A stretch of DNA of 64,000 nucleotides from Nocardioides baekrokdamisoli (GTDB taxonomy: Bacteria > Actinomycetota > Actinomycetes > Propionibacteriales > Nocardioidaceae). Below, one piece after another: positions 30,046-38,937 of the stretch. Position 1 is the first letter of the stretch, and each line of letters starts with the position of its first letter. Location: contig NZ_AP019307.1 in NCBI RefSeq assembly GCF_003945325.1, positions 2,542,001 through 2,606,000 on the forward strand, given 5' to 3'. The notes beneath the pieces are model-generated. The model ran no database searches and was not told where the DNA came from. It worked only from the letters and a program-made list of their open reading frames with translations. The translations under genes and the position numbers were made by a program.

Positions 30046-30516
30046 ATGAGTAGCCCACGCAGTCGCAAGATCGCGGACCGGATCAAGGAGATCGTCGCGC
30101 ACCTTCTGGAGCGCCGCATCAAGGATCCTCGGGTCGGTTTCGTGACCTTGACCGACGTTCGTGTCTCTGGCGACAACCAGCATGCGTCGATCTTCTACAC
30201 CGTGCTCGGTGCGGAGAACGACACACAGTTGGCGGACACCGCTGCGGCCCTGGAGTCTGCGAAGGGTCTGCTCCGGTCCGAGGTCGCCAAGCAACTCGGG
30301 ATGCGGCACGCACCGACGCTGGAGTTCGTCCACGACGCGCTGCCGGAGGCCGCACGCCAGATGGATGAAGTGCTGGCGCGTGCCAAGGCTGCCGACGACG
30401 AGCTCGCCGCCCACCGTGGCAGCAGTTACGCCGGCGACGAGGACCCATACAAGAAGCCGCGAGACGTTGATGGCGACGAGCCTGAGGACGACGCGGATGA
30501 CTGGGACGAGGCGTAG
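30046..30516 (+). CDS. rbfA: Ribosome-binding factor A
   Basis: 30S assembly factor. The 156-aa product has [20 protein letters not shown] at the N-terminus, [17 protein letters not shown] and [19 protein letters not shown], all RbfA-typical. An acidic C-terminal tail of about 35 residues (EDEPEDD-like) extends beyond the KH-type core. ATG 30046 has AGGAGA at 30037-30042. The stop overlaps the truB GTG. Confidence 0.95.
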   Translation: MSSPRSRKIADRIKEIVAHLLERRIKDPRVGFVTLTDVRVSGDNQHASIFYTVLGAENDTQLADTAAALESAKGLLRSEVAKQLGMRHAPTLEFVHDALPEAARQMDEVLARAKAADDELAAHRGSSYAGDEDPYKKPRDVDGDEPEDDADDWDEA

Positions 30517-31370
30517 TGGCTGAATCCGGTCTGGTGATCGTTGACAAGCCCGCGGGAGTGACGTCGCATGACGTCGTCTCGCGGGTTCGTCGTCTCGCCG
30601 GGACCCGCAAGGTCGGCCATGCTGGGACCCTCGACCCGATGGCCACTGGTGTGCTGGTGCTCGGGGTCGAGCGCGCAACGCGCCTGCTCGGCCACCTGAT
30701 GCTCACCGAGAAGTCCTACGAAGCCACCGTTCGGTTGGGGCAGAGCAGCTCGACCGACGATGCCGAGGGAGAACTCTCCGAGCCCGTCGAGGTTGCGATC
30801 GACGAGGCTGCCGTCCGGGCGGCCTTCGCAGGCCAGGTCGGCGACATCATGCAGCGGCCGACCGCCGTGAGTGCGATCAAGATCGACGGACAACGGGCGT
30901 ACGCACGGGTGCGGGCAGGGGAGGACGTCGAAATCCCTGCTCGTCCGGTGACCGTTCACGAACTGACGGTCCGGGCGATCCGCGGCGTGGACGTCGACAT
31001 CTCGGTCCGGTGCTCGTCCGGTACCTACATTCGCGCCATCGCGCGCGACGTCGGTGAGGCTCTCGGGGTCGGTGGCCATCTGACGGCGCTGCGACGCACG
31101 GCGGTGGGTCCGTACGTCCTCGCCGTCGCGCGGACACTCGACGAACTTGCTGACGACTTCGTCGTGCTGCCGATCGCTGAAGCGGCACGAGCCGCGTTCC
31201 CCGGGGTTGATCTCGAGGAGACACAGGCTGTCGACGTACGGATCGGCCGTCGGCTCAGCATCCAGATCGACGGGCTGACGGCTGTCTTCGCCCCTGACGG
31301 TGAGTTCCTTGCCTTGTACGAGCCGGTCGGGCCGAGCCTGGCCAAGGCGTCGGCGGTCTTTGTCGGCTGA
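30516..31370 (+). CDS. truB: tRNA pseudouridine(55) synthase TruB
   Basis: Makes pseudouridine 55 in the T-loop of tRNAs. Catalytic Asp lies in GHAGTLDPMATG (near residue 40); other TruB signatures are LVIVDKPAGVTSHDVV, KSYEATVRLG, QRPTAVSAIKIDGQRAYARVR and RCSSGTYIRAIARD. The 284-aa length is standard. GTG 30516 shares a base with the rbfA stop. A C-terminal PUA-like portion follows. Confidence 0.96.
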   Translation: MAESGLVIVDKPAGVTSHDVVSRVRRLAGTRKVGHAGTLDPMATGVLVLGVERATRLLGHLMLTEKSYEATVRLGQSSSTDDAEGELSEPVEVAIDEAAVRAAFAGQVGDIMQRPTAVSAIKIDGQRAYARVRAGEDVEIPARPVTVHELTVRAIRGVDVDISVRCSSGTYIRAIARDVGEALGVGGHLTALRRTAVGPYVLAVARTLDELADDFVVLPIAEAARAAFPGVDLEETQAVDVRIGRRLSIQIDGLTAVFAPDGEFLALYEPVGPSLAKASAVFVG

Positions 31371-31418
31371 TCCGGTCCACCCGTACGCACGGCTGGTGAT
31401 CGGGACCACTCGAGTCGC

Positions 31419-31424
31419 TAGCCT
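31419..31424 (+). promoter_or_regulatory. -10-like TAGCCT before ribF
   Basis: TAGCCT ends 7 nt before the chosen GTG 31432, supporting this start over an upstream in-frame start that would run into truB. Confidence 0.45.
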
Positions 31425-31431
31425 GTGCGTT

Positions 31432-32373
31432 GTGCAGAGTCCGTTCGACAGCTGGTGGCGAGGCCTGACCGAGGTTCCAGCTGACCTCGGCCGTACCGCT
31501 GTCGTGATCGGGAACTTCGACGGCGTGCATCGCGGTCACCAGGCTGTCATCCAGCGCGCCAAGGAGATCGCCGGGGACCTGCCGCTGGTGGCGGTCACGT
31601 TCTTCCCGCACCCGATGGCGGTCGTGCGACCGGACATCGCGCCACGCATCCTCACGGATGCCGTCAAGCGTGCGGAACTGTTGCGAGCTGCCGGAGCCGA
31701 CGCCGTGCTCACCGTCCCGTTCGACCTCGAGGTCGCGTCGTGGTCGCCGGACGAGTTCGCCCGCGAAGTACTCGTCGATCGGCTCCACGCCGCTCTGGTC
31801 GTGGTCGGCGACAACTTCCGGTACGGCCACAAGGCATCCGGCGACGTGGCATCTCTGACCGCATTCGGTCGGGAGTACGACTTCCGCGTCGAGGGCGTCG
31901 CGCTCGCCGGGGATGAGGCGGCGTGGTGTTCCACTGACGTGCGTACGCTCGTCGACTCCGGCGACGTCGCCGGTGCCACCGCGATCCTGGGCCACGCTCC
32001 GACTGTTCGTGGTGTGGTGGTGAAGGGTGACCAACGCGGCCGCGAACTCGGCTTCCCGACCGCCAACGTCCCCGCCGACGACAAGCTCGCGGTGCCCGCC
32101 GACGGCGTGTACGCCGGATGGCTCACGAGGCTGGACACCCGCGAACGCTTCCGCGCTGCCATCAGCGTCGGGACCAACCCGACGTTCGAGGGCGTCGTCG
32201 GCCGACGCGTCGAGTCGTACGTCCTCGATGAGAGGCTTGATCTTTACGGCGTCGAGGTCGAGGTCGAGTTCGTCGCCCGGATCCGCGGGATGGTCGCCTT
32301 CACCACGGTCGAGGCGCTGGTCGAGGTCATCGAGGATGACGTGAGGCGTACGCGAGAGTTGCTGCGCGCCTGA
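31432..32373 (+). CDS. ribF: Bifunctional riboflavin kinase/FMN adenylyltransferase
   Basis: Converts riboflavin to FMN and FAD. The 313-aa protein has the N-terminal nucleotidyltransferase domain with VVIGNFDGVHRGH (residues 24-36) and VVVGDNFRYGHKASGD, then the C-terminal kinase domain with GDQRGRELGFPTANV and DGVYAGW. The start is set by homology (VQSPFDSWWRGL) and the upstream hexamer. Follows truB by 61 bp, as in other actinobacteria. Confidence 0.95.
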   Translation: MQSPFDSWWRGLTEVPADLGRTAVVIGNFDGVHRGHQAVIQRAKEIAGDLPLVAVTFFPHPMAVVRPDIAPRILTDAVKRAELLRAAGADAVLTVPFDLEVASWSPDEFAREVLVDRLHAALVVVGDNFRYGHKASGDVASLTAFGREYDFRVEGVALAGDEAAWCSTDVRTLVDSGDVAGATAILGHAPTVRGVVVKGDQRGRELGFPTANVPADDKLAVPADGVYAGWLTRLDTRERFRAAISVGTNPTFEGVVGRRVESYVLDERLDLYGVEVEVEFVARIRGMVAFTTVEALVEVIEDDVRRTRELLRA

Positions 32374-32390
32374 TCTCAGGGGAATCCCTG

Positions 32391-34550
32391 ATGCAAAGTG
32401 TCCGTACCTTGGTGCAGGCTGTGAGCATGCATCGACAGATCGCCGGGACCTTGACGAGCCCGAAGACCAAATGGTTTGTGCTCGCGTTTTGGGTCATCGC
32501 GCTGGCTGCGTCCATTCCGTTCTTCAGCAAGTTGGCGGACGTCCAGAACAACCAAGCCAGTTCGTGGCTGCCGGCTTCGGCCGAGTCCACCCGTGGTCTG
32601 GACAAACTCACGCCGTTCCAGAGCCCGAACTCAGTCGCGACGACGGTCGTCTACACCTCCGCCACCGTCACAGGCACCCCGTTGTTGGAGCTCGCGCAGG
32701 GCGATGTTCCAGCGCTGCAAAGCATCAAGTCGAGCGACGGTGCGCCAGCGGTCGATGGCAAGATCACGGCGCCGCTGCTCTCGCAGGACAAGCAGGTCGT
32801 CCAATTGACGTTGAACTTCAACGTCGGCAAGAACGGTTGGAGCAAGATGCCTGGCTTGGTCAAGGACATCCGACAGATCGCCGATCACTCCGGCGTCACC
32901 GTGCACGTGACAGGTCAGGGAGGGTCTGCTGCCGATGCTTCAGCAGCGTTCGGCGGTCTCGATTCGACGCTGCTCATCGCGGCGCTCGGTGTCGTAGTGG
33001 CCATTCTCCTCTTCGTCTACCGCAGTCCCACGTTGTGGCTTGTGCCGATTGTGTCGGTCGTCGTCGGCATCTTGGTCACCTTCGGATTCGTCTACATGCT
33101 CGCCAAGTACGCGCACCTCACGGTGAACGGCCAGAGCCAGGCGATCCTGTCGATCCTCTGCATTGGCGCAGGGACGGACTACGCGCTGCTCCTGGTCTCG
33201 CGATATCGCGAAGAACTGCGCAACTACGAAGACCGTCACGAGGCGATGGCGCATGCGCTGCACCGGGCTGCCCCCGCGATCCTCGCCAGCGCCGGCACCG
33301 TCATCCTCGGCATGCTGTGCCTGACCTTCGCCGAGATGAGTTCCACGTCCGGCATGGGGCCGGTCGTAGCGGTCGGAGTCGCGGTGACGTACCTGGTCAT
33401 GGCGACGTTGCTCCCGGCCCTACTGGTCATCTGCGGCCGCTGGATCTTCTGGCCCAAGCGTCCGGCGGTTGGCTCGGAGGAGCCGACCGAATCGGGCATC
33501 TGGGCCAAAGTCGGCCAGCGGATCGCGGTACGTCCGCGGGCCGTGTGGATCGGTACGGCTCTCGTGTTGGGCATCGCCTGCATCGGTCTCGTCCAACTCA
33601 ATGCCAACGGTCTGACCAACGACCACACGTACACGAAGGAGTTCGACTCGGTCGCCGGGCAGAAGGTACTCGTCACGCACGGCATGGCCGACAACTCGAA
33701 CCGTCTCCTAGTTGTGGCAAACGCCGATCCCGTCGCGGCCGCAGCGGTGCAAGCAGCGCTTGAGAAGGTGGACGGTCTTGCGATTTTGCCTGGATCGCAG
33801 CAGAAGGTCTTCCAGATCGATCCACCGAAGGGTGGCGTAATCGCGTTCGGAGCAGTGATCCAGGCAGACCTGTCGACTCAGACGGCGTTCGATACCGTCA
33901 GCGCGGCCCGTAGTGCAGTACACGCTGTGCCAGGAGCCGACGCATTGGTCACGGGCACTTCGGCGATGTATCTCGACACCAAACTGGCGAGCCAGCGCGA
34001 CGACAAGGTGATCATCCCGATCGTGCTCGTGGTCGTCCTGCTCGTGCTGATGATCCTGCTGCGGGCGCTCGTGGCACCGCTGATGCTGCTCGCGACCGTC
34101 GTGCTGTCGTTCGGAGCCGCATTGGGCATCTCGGTGCTGCTGTTCAAGTACGCGTTCCACTTCGCGGGCTCCGACGCCAGCTTCCCGTTGTTCGCGTTCG
34201 TGTTCCTGGTGGCGTTGGGGATCGACTACAACATCTTCCTGATGACCCGCGTCCGAGAGGAGGCCCAACACCGGGGCACGCGGGCGGGAGCGTTGATCGG
34301 CCTGACCTCGACCGGTGGCGTGATCACCTCGGCCGGCCTCGTCCTCGCCGCGACGTTCCTCATCCTCGGCTCGCTCCCGCTGGTGTTCCTCGCCGAGCTC
34401 GGAGTCACCGTGGCTCTCGGCGTCATGCTGGACACAATGATCGTCCGCTCGATCCTCGTCACCGCGCTCAACCTCGATCTCGGCGACAAGATCTGGTGGC
34501 CGAGCCGACCTGCGGCCGGTGCACTGTCGCCGGCTGGTGCCGAGGCCTAG
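32391..34550 (+). CDS. MMPL/RND-family membrane transporter
   Basis: A 719-aa protein with two repeated halves, each with one helix, a large external loop and about five helices. The conserved GxDY motifs of MMPL proteins occur in both halves: GAGTDYALLLVSRYREEL and LGIDYNIFLMTRVREE. Family members export lipids or small molecules using proton-motive force. ATG 32391 has AGGGGA 7 nt upstream; ATG 32427 (MHRQIAGTL) is an alternative. No neighbouring lipid synthesis genes or TetR regulator point to the substrate. Confidence 0.9.
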   Translation: MQSVRTLVQAVSMHRQIAGTLTSPKTKWFVLAFWVIALAASIPFFSKLADVQNNQASSWLPASAESTRGLDKLTPFQSPNSVATTVVYTSATVTGTPLLELAQGDVPALQSIKSSDGAPAVDGKITAPLLSQDKQVVQLTLNFNVGKNGWSKMPGLVKDIRQIADHSGVTVHVTGQGGSAADASAAFGGLDSTLLIAALGVVVAILLFVYRSPTLWLVPIVSVVVGILVTFGFVYMLAKYAHLTVNGQSQAILSILCIGAGTDYALLLVSRYREELRNYEDRHEAMAHALHRAAPAILASAGTVILGMLCLTFAEMSSTSGMGPVVAVGVAVTYLVMATLLPALLVICGRWIFWPKRPAVGSEEPTESGIWAKVGQRIAVRPRAVWIGTALVLGIACIGLVQLNANGLTNDHTYTKEFDSVAGQKVLVTHGMADNSNRLLVVANADPVAAAAVQAALEKVDGLAILPGSQQKVFQIDPPKGGVIAFGAVIQADLSTQTAFDTVSAARSAVHAVPGADALVTGTSAMYLDTKLASQRDDKVIIPIVLVVVLLVLMILLRALVAPLMLLATVVLSFGAALGISVLLFKYAFHFAGSDASFPLFAFVFLVALGIDYNIFLMTRVREEAQHRGTRAGALIGLTSTGGVITSAGLVLAATFLILGSLPLVFLAELGVTVALGVMLDTMIVRSILVTALNLDLGDKIWWPSRPAAGALSPAGAEA

Positions 34551-34553
34551 GCT
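34548..34553 (+). promoter_or_regulatory. -10-like TAGGCT before the NTF2-like gene
   Basis: TAGGCT overlaps the MMPL stop codon (TAG) and ends 6 nt before ATG 34560, which fits a leaderless separate transcript. Confidence 0.45.
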
Positions 34554-34559
34554 CGGCGC

Positions 34560-34940
34560 ATGACCAACGTTGAGGTAGTCGAAGATTTCTTCGCCGCACT
34601 GGCGATCGCCGATGTCCCGACCGGGTCGGCGCTTCTCGCGCCGGAGATCGAATGGTTGAACACCGGCCTTCCCACCGTCCGTGGCCGCCGGGTGTTCGGG
34701 ATCCTGAAGGCTCTCCCGAAGTTGGCGTTCGACTTCGACTTCGTGATGCACGAGATCGACGAGGACGGCGAGACCGTACGCACCCAGCGCACGGACGTGC
34801 TCCGCTGGGGACCGCTCTCCTCCAGCTTCCACGTGGCCGGCGACTTCGTGGTGCGTGACGGCAAGATCCACAGGTGGGACGACCGCTACAAGATGGGCGA
34901 AGTGATCTCGGGCTTCTTCAAGCGGGTCGACGGGTCCTGA
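34560..34940 (+). CDS. NTF2-like protein, limonene-1,2-epoxide hydrolase type
   Basis: The 126-aa cone-shaped NTF2-like protein resembles limonene epoxide hydrolases. The RTD in VRTQRTDVL could be the Arg-x-Asp pair and the Asp in KIHRWDDRYK the second acid of the epoxide-hydrolase triad. Substrate is unknown and the family also includes non-enzymatic members. Follows the MMPL gene by 9 bp. The stop codon abuts a dispersed palindromic element. Confidence 0.75.
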   Translation: MTNVEVVEDFFAALAIADVPTGSALLAPEIEWLNTGLPTVRGRRVFGILKALPKLAFDFDFVMHEIDEDGETVRTQRTDVLRWGPLSSSFHVAGDFVVRDGKIHRWDDRYKMGEVISGFFKRVDGS

Positions 34941-35035
34941 CGCTCTGACGGAGCGTCCGCCGCGTTGCTGCTCGGCTCGCGGGCCTTCGATGGCCCGCTT
35001 CGCTCGCGCGCCTTGCGGCCGCACGCGTCAGAGCG
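34941..35035. repeat. Dispersed intergenic palindrome, copy A
   Basis: Perfect 10-bp outer arms (34941-34950 and 35026-35035, CGCTCTGACG type) enclose a GC-rich core with inner palindrome CGGGCC/GGCCCG near 34980-34997. The core from GACGGAGCG to CGCACGCGTC aligns over its whole ~80 bp with the element at 52130-52210 with roughly four of five bases equal by eye. Both copies sit between convergent genes, so they may act as bidirectional terminators. Confidence 0.8.
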
Positions 35036-35066
35036 GCAAGACCGACAGGGCGTCGTTCGATGCCGC

Positions 35067-37175
35067 TCAGCTGACAGTGACCGGAACGCCGCTGAAGGCG
35101 GCGTTGCCGGAGACATCCAGTCGTTCGGGGTCAGTCAGATCGTTGATCGACACCCCGCGGACCTGGCTCGCGTTCGCCATCTGTGTGCCGGCCCGACCAT
35201 GTCCGTAGCCGTGGGGAAGCGAGACCACCCCCGGCATGATGTCGTCGGTCGCGAGTGCCTCCACCTGCACGCTCCCGACGCGCGACGTCACGGTCACCAC
35301 GGCGCCGTCGCTCAGGCCGCGCGAGGCGAGGTCGCCGGGGTTGACGAACAACTGATGCCGTTCACGTCCCTTCGTGAGCCGGTGCAGGTTGTGACCCCAC
35401 GAGTTGTTGTCCTGCTTGCCGCGGCGGCCGATCAACAGCAGTTCGCCAGCGGCTGGCGGCTGTTGCCGCTGCAACCGGTCGAGGTCGTCGAACACCAGGG
35501 CGGGAGCAGCGTCGACCCGCTTGTTCTTCGTGCGTAGCCGCTGTGGGAACTGGCCTGCCCGCAGCGGGCCGAGATCCACACCTTCCGGATGCGCGCGCAG
35601 CTTGCTCATCGTCACGCCCGAGCGTCCGAGCCGCAGCAGGTTCGCGATCAGGAAAGTCGGGGAGAACTGCAGTCGGGCGCGGAGCTCCAGGCTGCGGCGC
35701 AGCGGGGCCTTCCGTGCGAGGCGGCTCTGCGTACGCAGCGCGATGGCTTTGTAGATCTCCCAGTCCTGACGTTGATCGCGACCGATCGTGAAGATCGCCG
35801 GCGTGAACCGGGCGGTGTTGCGAACCGCGAGCTGGTGGAAGACGAGGTCGTAGTGGTCGCGTTCGAGGGCTGAAGCGGGCGGCAGGATCACAGAGGCGTG
35901 CCGTGTCGTCTCATTGATGTAGAAGTCGATCGCCACCATGAAGTCCAGGCCGGGGAGCGCCCGATCCAGTGCGGCGCCGTTCGGCGTGGACAGTACGGGG
36001 TTGCCGGCGCTCGTGATGAGCGCGCGGATCTGGCCAACGCCTGGCGTCTCGATCTCCTCGCACAGCACCGACACCGGGAGTTCGCCCCCGAACTCCTTCA
36101 GGCCACGTACGCGCGACGACCGACGACCGAGGTGACCCGGCCCGAGCAGGCCCATGTCGACGACATTGATCGCCGGGTTGGTGAGCATCGCTCCGCCGAC
36201 GCGGTCGAGGTTGCCGGTGACCAGGTTCAGCATCTGGATCGCCCATTGGCACACCGTGCCGAACTCCTGGGTGGAGACGCCCATCCGGCCGTAGGCAACC
36301 GCGCTCGGCGCTGCCATGAACTCCTCGGCGAGCCGCCCGATCGTCGCGGCTGAGACGCCGCTCATCGCCTCCGCGTGTTCGGCCGTGAACGCGGCCACCG
36401 CGTACCTCACCGCGTCGAGGTTGTCCACGTACGCCGGCGGCGTCGCATTGCCGGACGCCAGGACCGTGTTGAGGAGGGCGAGCAGGACCCAGGCGTCGGT
36501 GCCAGGGCGTACGAAGACGTGCTCGGTGCTCACCTTCGCGGTCTCGGTACGCCGAGGATCGACGACGACCATCGAACCGCCCCGTGCCTTGAGCGCCCGG
36601 ATCCGGTTGGGGAAGTCAGGGGCCGTCATCAGCGAGCCGTTGGACACCATCGGGTTCGCGCCGAACATCAGGATGTAGTCGGTGCGGTCCAGATCCGGTA
36701 TGGGCAGCAGCAGTTGGTGGCCGTACAGCAGCCACGACATCAACTGGTGGGGGAGTTGGTCCACGGACGTGGCGCTGAACTTGTTCCGGGTCCGGAACGA
36801 GTTCGCCATCGTCACACCGTGCGTCAATGCTCCGAGGGCGTGCACGTTCGGATTGCCGAGGTAGATCGCCAGTGCGTCGTCGCCGTGTTCGTTGATCACC
36901 TCCGCCAGTCGGTTCGCGGTGAGTTCGAAGGCGGCCTCCCAGGAGATCTCCTTCCACTCGGCCTCGGCGCCCTCGCCGACGCGCATGACGGGGTGCTTGA
37001 GGCGGTCCGGGTCGGCGTAGATGTCCCCGATGGCTGTCCCCTTGGGACAGATGTGACCGCGGGAGAGCGGATCGGTGGGGTTGCCGCGTACGCCGGTGAC
37101 CTGGTTGTCCTCGATCGTCAGTTCGAGGCCACAGATCGCTTCACACAGGTTGCACACGCCCAGGCGCTTCTCCAT
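35067..37175 (-). CDS. Molybdopterin-dependent oxidoreductase (BisC/formate dehydrogenase-like)
   Basis: A 702-aa catalytic subunit. It has an N-terminal 4Fe-4S motif (CNLCEAIC, Cys 8, 11, 15, with Cys in HICPKGT near 43), the molybdopterin domain (DPRRTETAKVSTEHVFVRPGTD is the MGD-binding region) and a C-terminal molydopterin dinucleotide-binding domain (DLASRGLSDGAVVTVTSRVG). No twin-arginine signal is present, so it is probably cytoplasmic. The segment SVDQLPHQL where a Mo-ligating Cys or Sec would be expected has neither. No partner subunits lie nearby and the substrate is unknown. ATG 37175 is supported by TAGATT 6 nt upstream. Confidence 0.88.
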   Translation of the reverse strand: MEKRLGVCNLCEAICGLELTIEDNQVTGVRGNPTDPLSRGHICPKGTAIGDIYADPDRLKHPVMRVGEGAEAEWKEISWEAAFELTANRLAEVINEHGDDALAIYLGNPNVHALGALTHGVTMANSFRTRNKFSATSVDQLPHQLMSWLLYGHQLLLPIPDLDRTDYILMFGANPMVSNGSLMTAPDFPNRIRALKARGGSMVVVDPRRTETAKVSTEHVFVRPGTDAWVLLALLNTVLASGNATPPAYVDNLDAVRYAVAAFTAEHAEAMSGVSAATIGRLAEEFMAAPSAVAYGRMGVSTQEFGTVCQWAIQMLNLVTGNLDRVGGAMLTNPAINVVDMGLLGPGHLGRRSSRVRGLKEFGGELPVSVLCEEIETPGVGQIRALITSAGNPVLSTPNGAALDRALPGLDFMVAIDFYINETTRHASVILPPASALERDHYDLVFHQLAVRNTARFTPAIFTIGRDQRQDWEIYKAIALRTQSRLARKAPLRRSLELRARLQFSPTFLIANLLRLGRSGVTMSKLRAHPEGVDLGPLRAGQFPQRLRTKNKRVDAAPALVFDDLDRLQRQQPPAAGELLLIGRRGKQDNNSWGHNLHRLTKGRERHQLFVNPGDLASRGLSDGAVVTVTSRVGSVQVEALATDDIMPGVVSLPHGYGHGRAGTQMANASQVRGVSINDLTDPERLDVSGNAAFSGVPVTVS

Positions 37176-37181
37176 GAATGC

Positions 37182-37187
37182 AATCTA
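37182..37187 (-). promoter_or_regulatory. -10-like TAGATT before the molybdopterin gene
   Basis: TAGATT on the minus strand ends 6 nt before ATG 37175. It overlaps the 3' end of the upstream mannosyltransferase gene, implying a separate leaderless transcript. Confidence 0.45.
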
Positions 37188-38393
37188 CGGGTAAGTGCGG
37201 GCGTCCGGGCCGACGATGAAGTTCGTTCCCGTCCAGGCGTACTGCAGCATCGTCCCCGCCGTGGCGAACGCGAGCGCGATCGCCACCTGGGCGGAGACAG
37301 GAAGGCGGCGTTCGCTGACCTCGGGCAGCGGCCACCACGGCACGACCGCGAGCAGGAGGTAGCGGGTGATGCTCGGGGTTGCGCGGGTGGTGGCCAGCAG
37401 ATACAGCACGTACGCCGCCGACCAGGTACGCAGTTCGGTCGGCCAGGCTCGCGCGGACCTCTGGGTGACGATCACGATCGCGGCGAACGCTGCGACCAGG
37501 GTGAACGTGAGGACTCCCTGGCCGCCGACCCGGGCTGTCTCGCTCAGCCAGGAGACCCAGTGGCCGTCGAGCGCCCACGTGTTCGCGGTGGCCCAGTACG
37601 CATTGAGACGGCCTGTGACGGCCGCGGCGATCATCGGCCACACGCCGAAGGAGGCAACGGCCATCAAGGTCGCGGCGCCCTCGGTGACCCGATCCTCGAA
37701 CTCGAACGGCTCGGTGTCACGCCTCATCCAACGGACCAGCCAGTGCAGGCCGGCGACCGCGGCCAGAGGCAGGGCCACCGGCCGGGTGAGGGACAGCGCG
37801 AGAGTGCAGACCATGAACCAGCCGTACCGGCGCTTGTTGAGTGAGAGCAGTGCTCCCATGATCAGGGCGAACGCCAGGGATTCGGTGTACGCGGCCTGGA
37901 GCAGGACAGCCGCCGGGAAGAAGCAGAACCCGACCACAGCCATCGCCGCGGTGAAGCGCGACCCCGAGACCCGGACCAGCAGATAGAGCAGCCAGCATCC
38001 GATCCCGCCGGCCACGATGCTGATCAGGCCGGCGCTGGCCTCGTACGACAGGCCCAGATGCATGAGTCCGCGGCACAGCGTGGGGAAGCCGGGGTAGAAG
38101 GCCCAGGCGTTCTGGGAGACGGATCCGTCGGGGTTGGTCGGCAACGTGCTCGGATACCAGTGCTGCGCGATGGAGCGGTACCACTGGCCGTCCCAGTTGG
38201 AGATGATGTGACCGTACGTCCGCGGCTGCAGTTGGACCGGCACGGTGCCGCCGGCGAAGTAGTTCGGGTCGGTCGTCTGCTTGCTCCGGAGGCCGAACAG
38301 GATCAGCGTGTCGACGAGCCGGCTGAACGCGTACACCCCCAGCGGGATGACGCTGCTCCGGGCAGCTGCTGCGATTTTCGCGGCCTGCGGCAT
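37185..38393 (-). CDS. Polytopic mannosyltransferase-like membrane protein (GT-C/PIG-V type)
   Basis: A 402-aa protein with about ten membrane helices. The external motif SNWDGQWYRSIAQHWYP near residues 67-83 and NAWAFYPGFPTLCRGL match PIG-V-like polyprenyl-phosphate-mannose-dependent mannosyltransferases. The C-terminal half includes RRYGWFMVCTLALSLTRPV. ATG 38393 is preceded by TAGGTT at 7 nt. A clear paralogue is cut by the right window edge at 63264. Probable role: mannosylation of lipid or protein at the outer membrane face. Confidence 0.82.
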   Translation of the reverse strand: MPQAAKIAAAARSSVIPLGVYAFSRLVDTLILFGLRSKQTTDPNYFAGGTVPVQLQPRTYGHIISNWDGQWYRSIAQHWYPSTLPTNPDGSVSQNAWAFYPGFPTLCRGLMHLGLSYEASAGLISIVAGGIGCWLLYLLVRVSGSRFTAAMAVVGFCFFPAAVLLQAAYTESLAFALIMGALLSLNKRRYGWFMVCTLALSLTRPVALPLAAVAGLHWLVRWMRRDTEPFEFEDRVTEGAATLMAVASFGVWPMIAAAVTGRLNAYWATANTWALDGHWVSWLSETARVGGQGVLTFTLVAAFAAIVIVTQRSARAWPTELRTWSAAYVLYLLATTRATPSITRYLLLAVVPWWPLPEVSERRLPVSAQVAIALAFATAGTMLQYAWTGTNFIVGPDARTYP

Positions 38394-38400
38394 GTGGCGT

Positions 38401-38406
38401 AACCTA
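38401..38406 (-). promoter_or_regulatory. -10-like TAGGTT before the mannosyltransferase
   Basis: TAGGTT on the minus strand ends 7 nt before ATG 38393, supporting this start rather than upstream in-frame codons. Confidence 0.45.
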
Positions 38407-38512
38407 GCCCAGTTGCTCGTCTGAGCAGCGCGCCGTCGAACGGCCGCGGAACCCAGTGCCCCGGAGAACAAGCCCGGGCGCGCCGCGCAACTAGGACCGG
38501 AAGGAGCCCCGC

Positions 38513-38788
38513 ATGTCTGTTGGAACTGACGCGGAGACCAAGAAGAAGATCATCGCTGAGTACGCCACCGTCGAGGGTGACACCGGTTCGCCGGAGGTCC
38601 AGATCGCGCTGCTGTCGCACCGCATCTCGCACCTCACCGACCACCTCAAGCAGCACAAGCACGACCACCACAGCCGTCGTGGCCTGCTGCTCCTCGTCGG
38701 CCAGCGCCGTCGCCTGCTCAACTACTTGCAGAAGACCGACATCAGCCGCTACCGCTCGATCATCGAGCGCCTCGGTCTGCGTCGTTGA
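38513..38788 (+). CDS. rpsO: 30S ribosomal protein S15
   Basis: Binds 16S rRNA early in 30S assembly. The 91-aa product has the S15 signature [36 protein letters not shown] region (split here as [15 protein letters not shown] and [17 protein letters not shown]). ATG 38513 has AAGGAG about 8 nt upstream. It precedes pnp, the usual order, with a strong terminator in the gap. Confidence 0.97.
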   Translation: MSVGTDAETKKKIIAEYATVEGDTGSPEVQIALLSHRISHLTDHLKQHKHDHHSRRGLLLLVGQRRRLLNYLQKTDISRYRSIIERLGLRR

Positions 38789-38809
38789 TCGTCGCTTGCT
38801 GAACTTCGC

Positions 38810-38851
38810 GCAGAACGGGCAGTCCCTTCGGGGCCTGCCCGTTCTGCTTTT
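38810..38851 (+). terminator. Stem-loop terminator between rpsO and pnp
   Basis: Arms GCAGAACGGGCAG and CTGCCCGTTCTGC are perfect complements, extended by CCC-TTCG-GGG at the tip, and followed by TTTT (38848-38851). A canonical intrinsic terminator, so pnp probably relies on its own promoter or read-through. Confidence 0.95.
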
Positions 38852-38937
38852 GTCGGCGGCTGCGGTTACGCTGGGCAGCGATTCAATGATCCGTTTTCGG
38901 GGCAGGGCGCCCCGCAACCTGAATAAAAGAGATATTT

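Noticed and set aside
25296..30176. A 1626-codon minus-strand reading frame across rimP-nusA-infB
   Set aside because: It runs antisense to well-known genes in the codon register that rarely contains stops in high-GC DNA. The translation is Arg/Asp/Val-rich with no motif.
35067..37175. Selenocysteine insertion in the molybdopterin enzyme
   Set aside because: The frame has no internal TGA, and no selenocysteine-insertion hairpin was sought beyond that.
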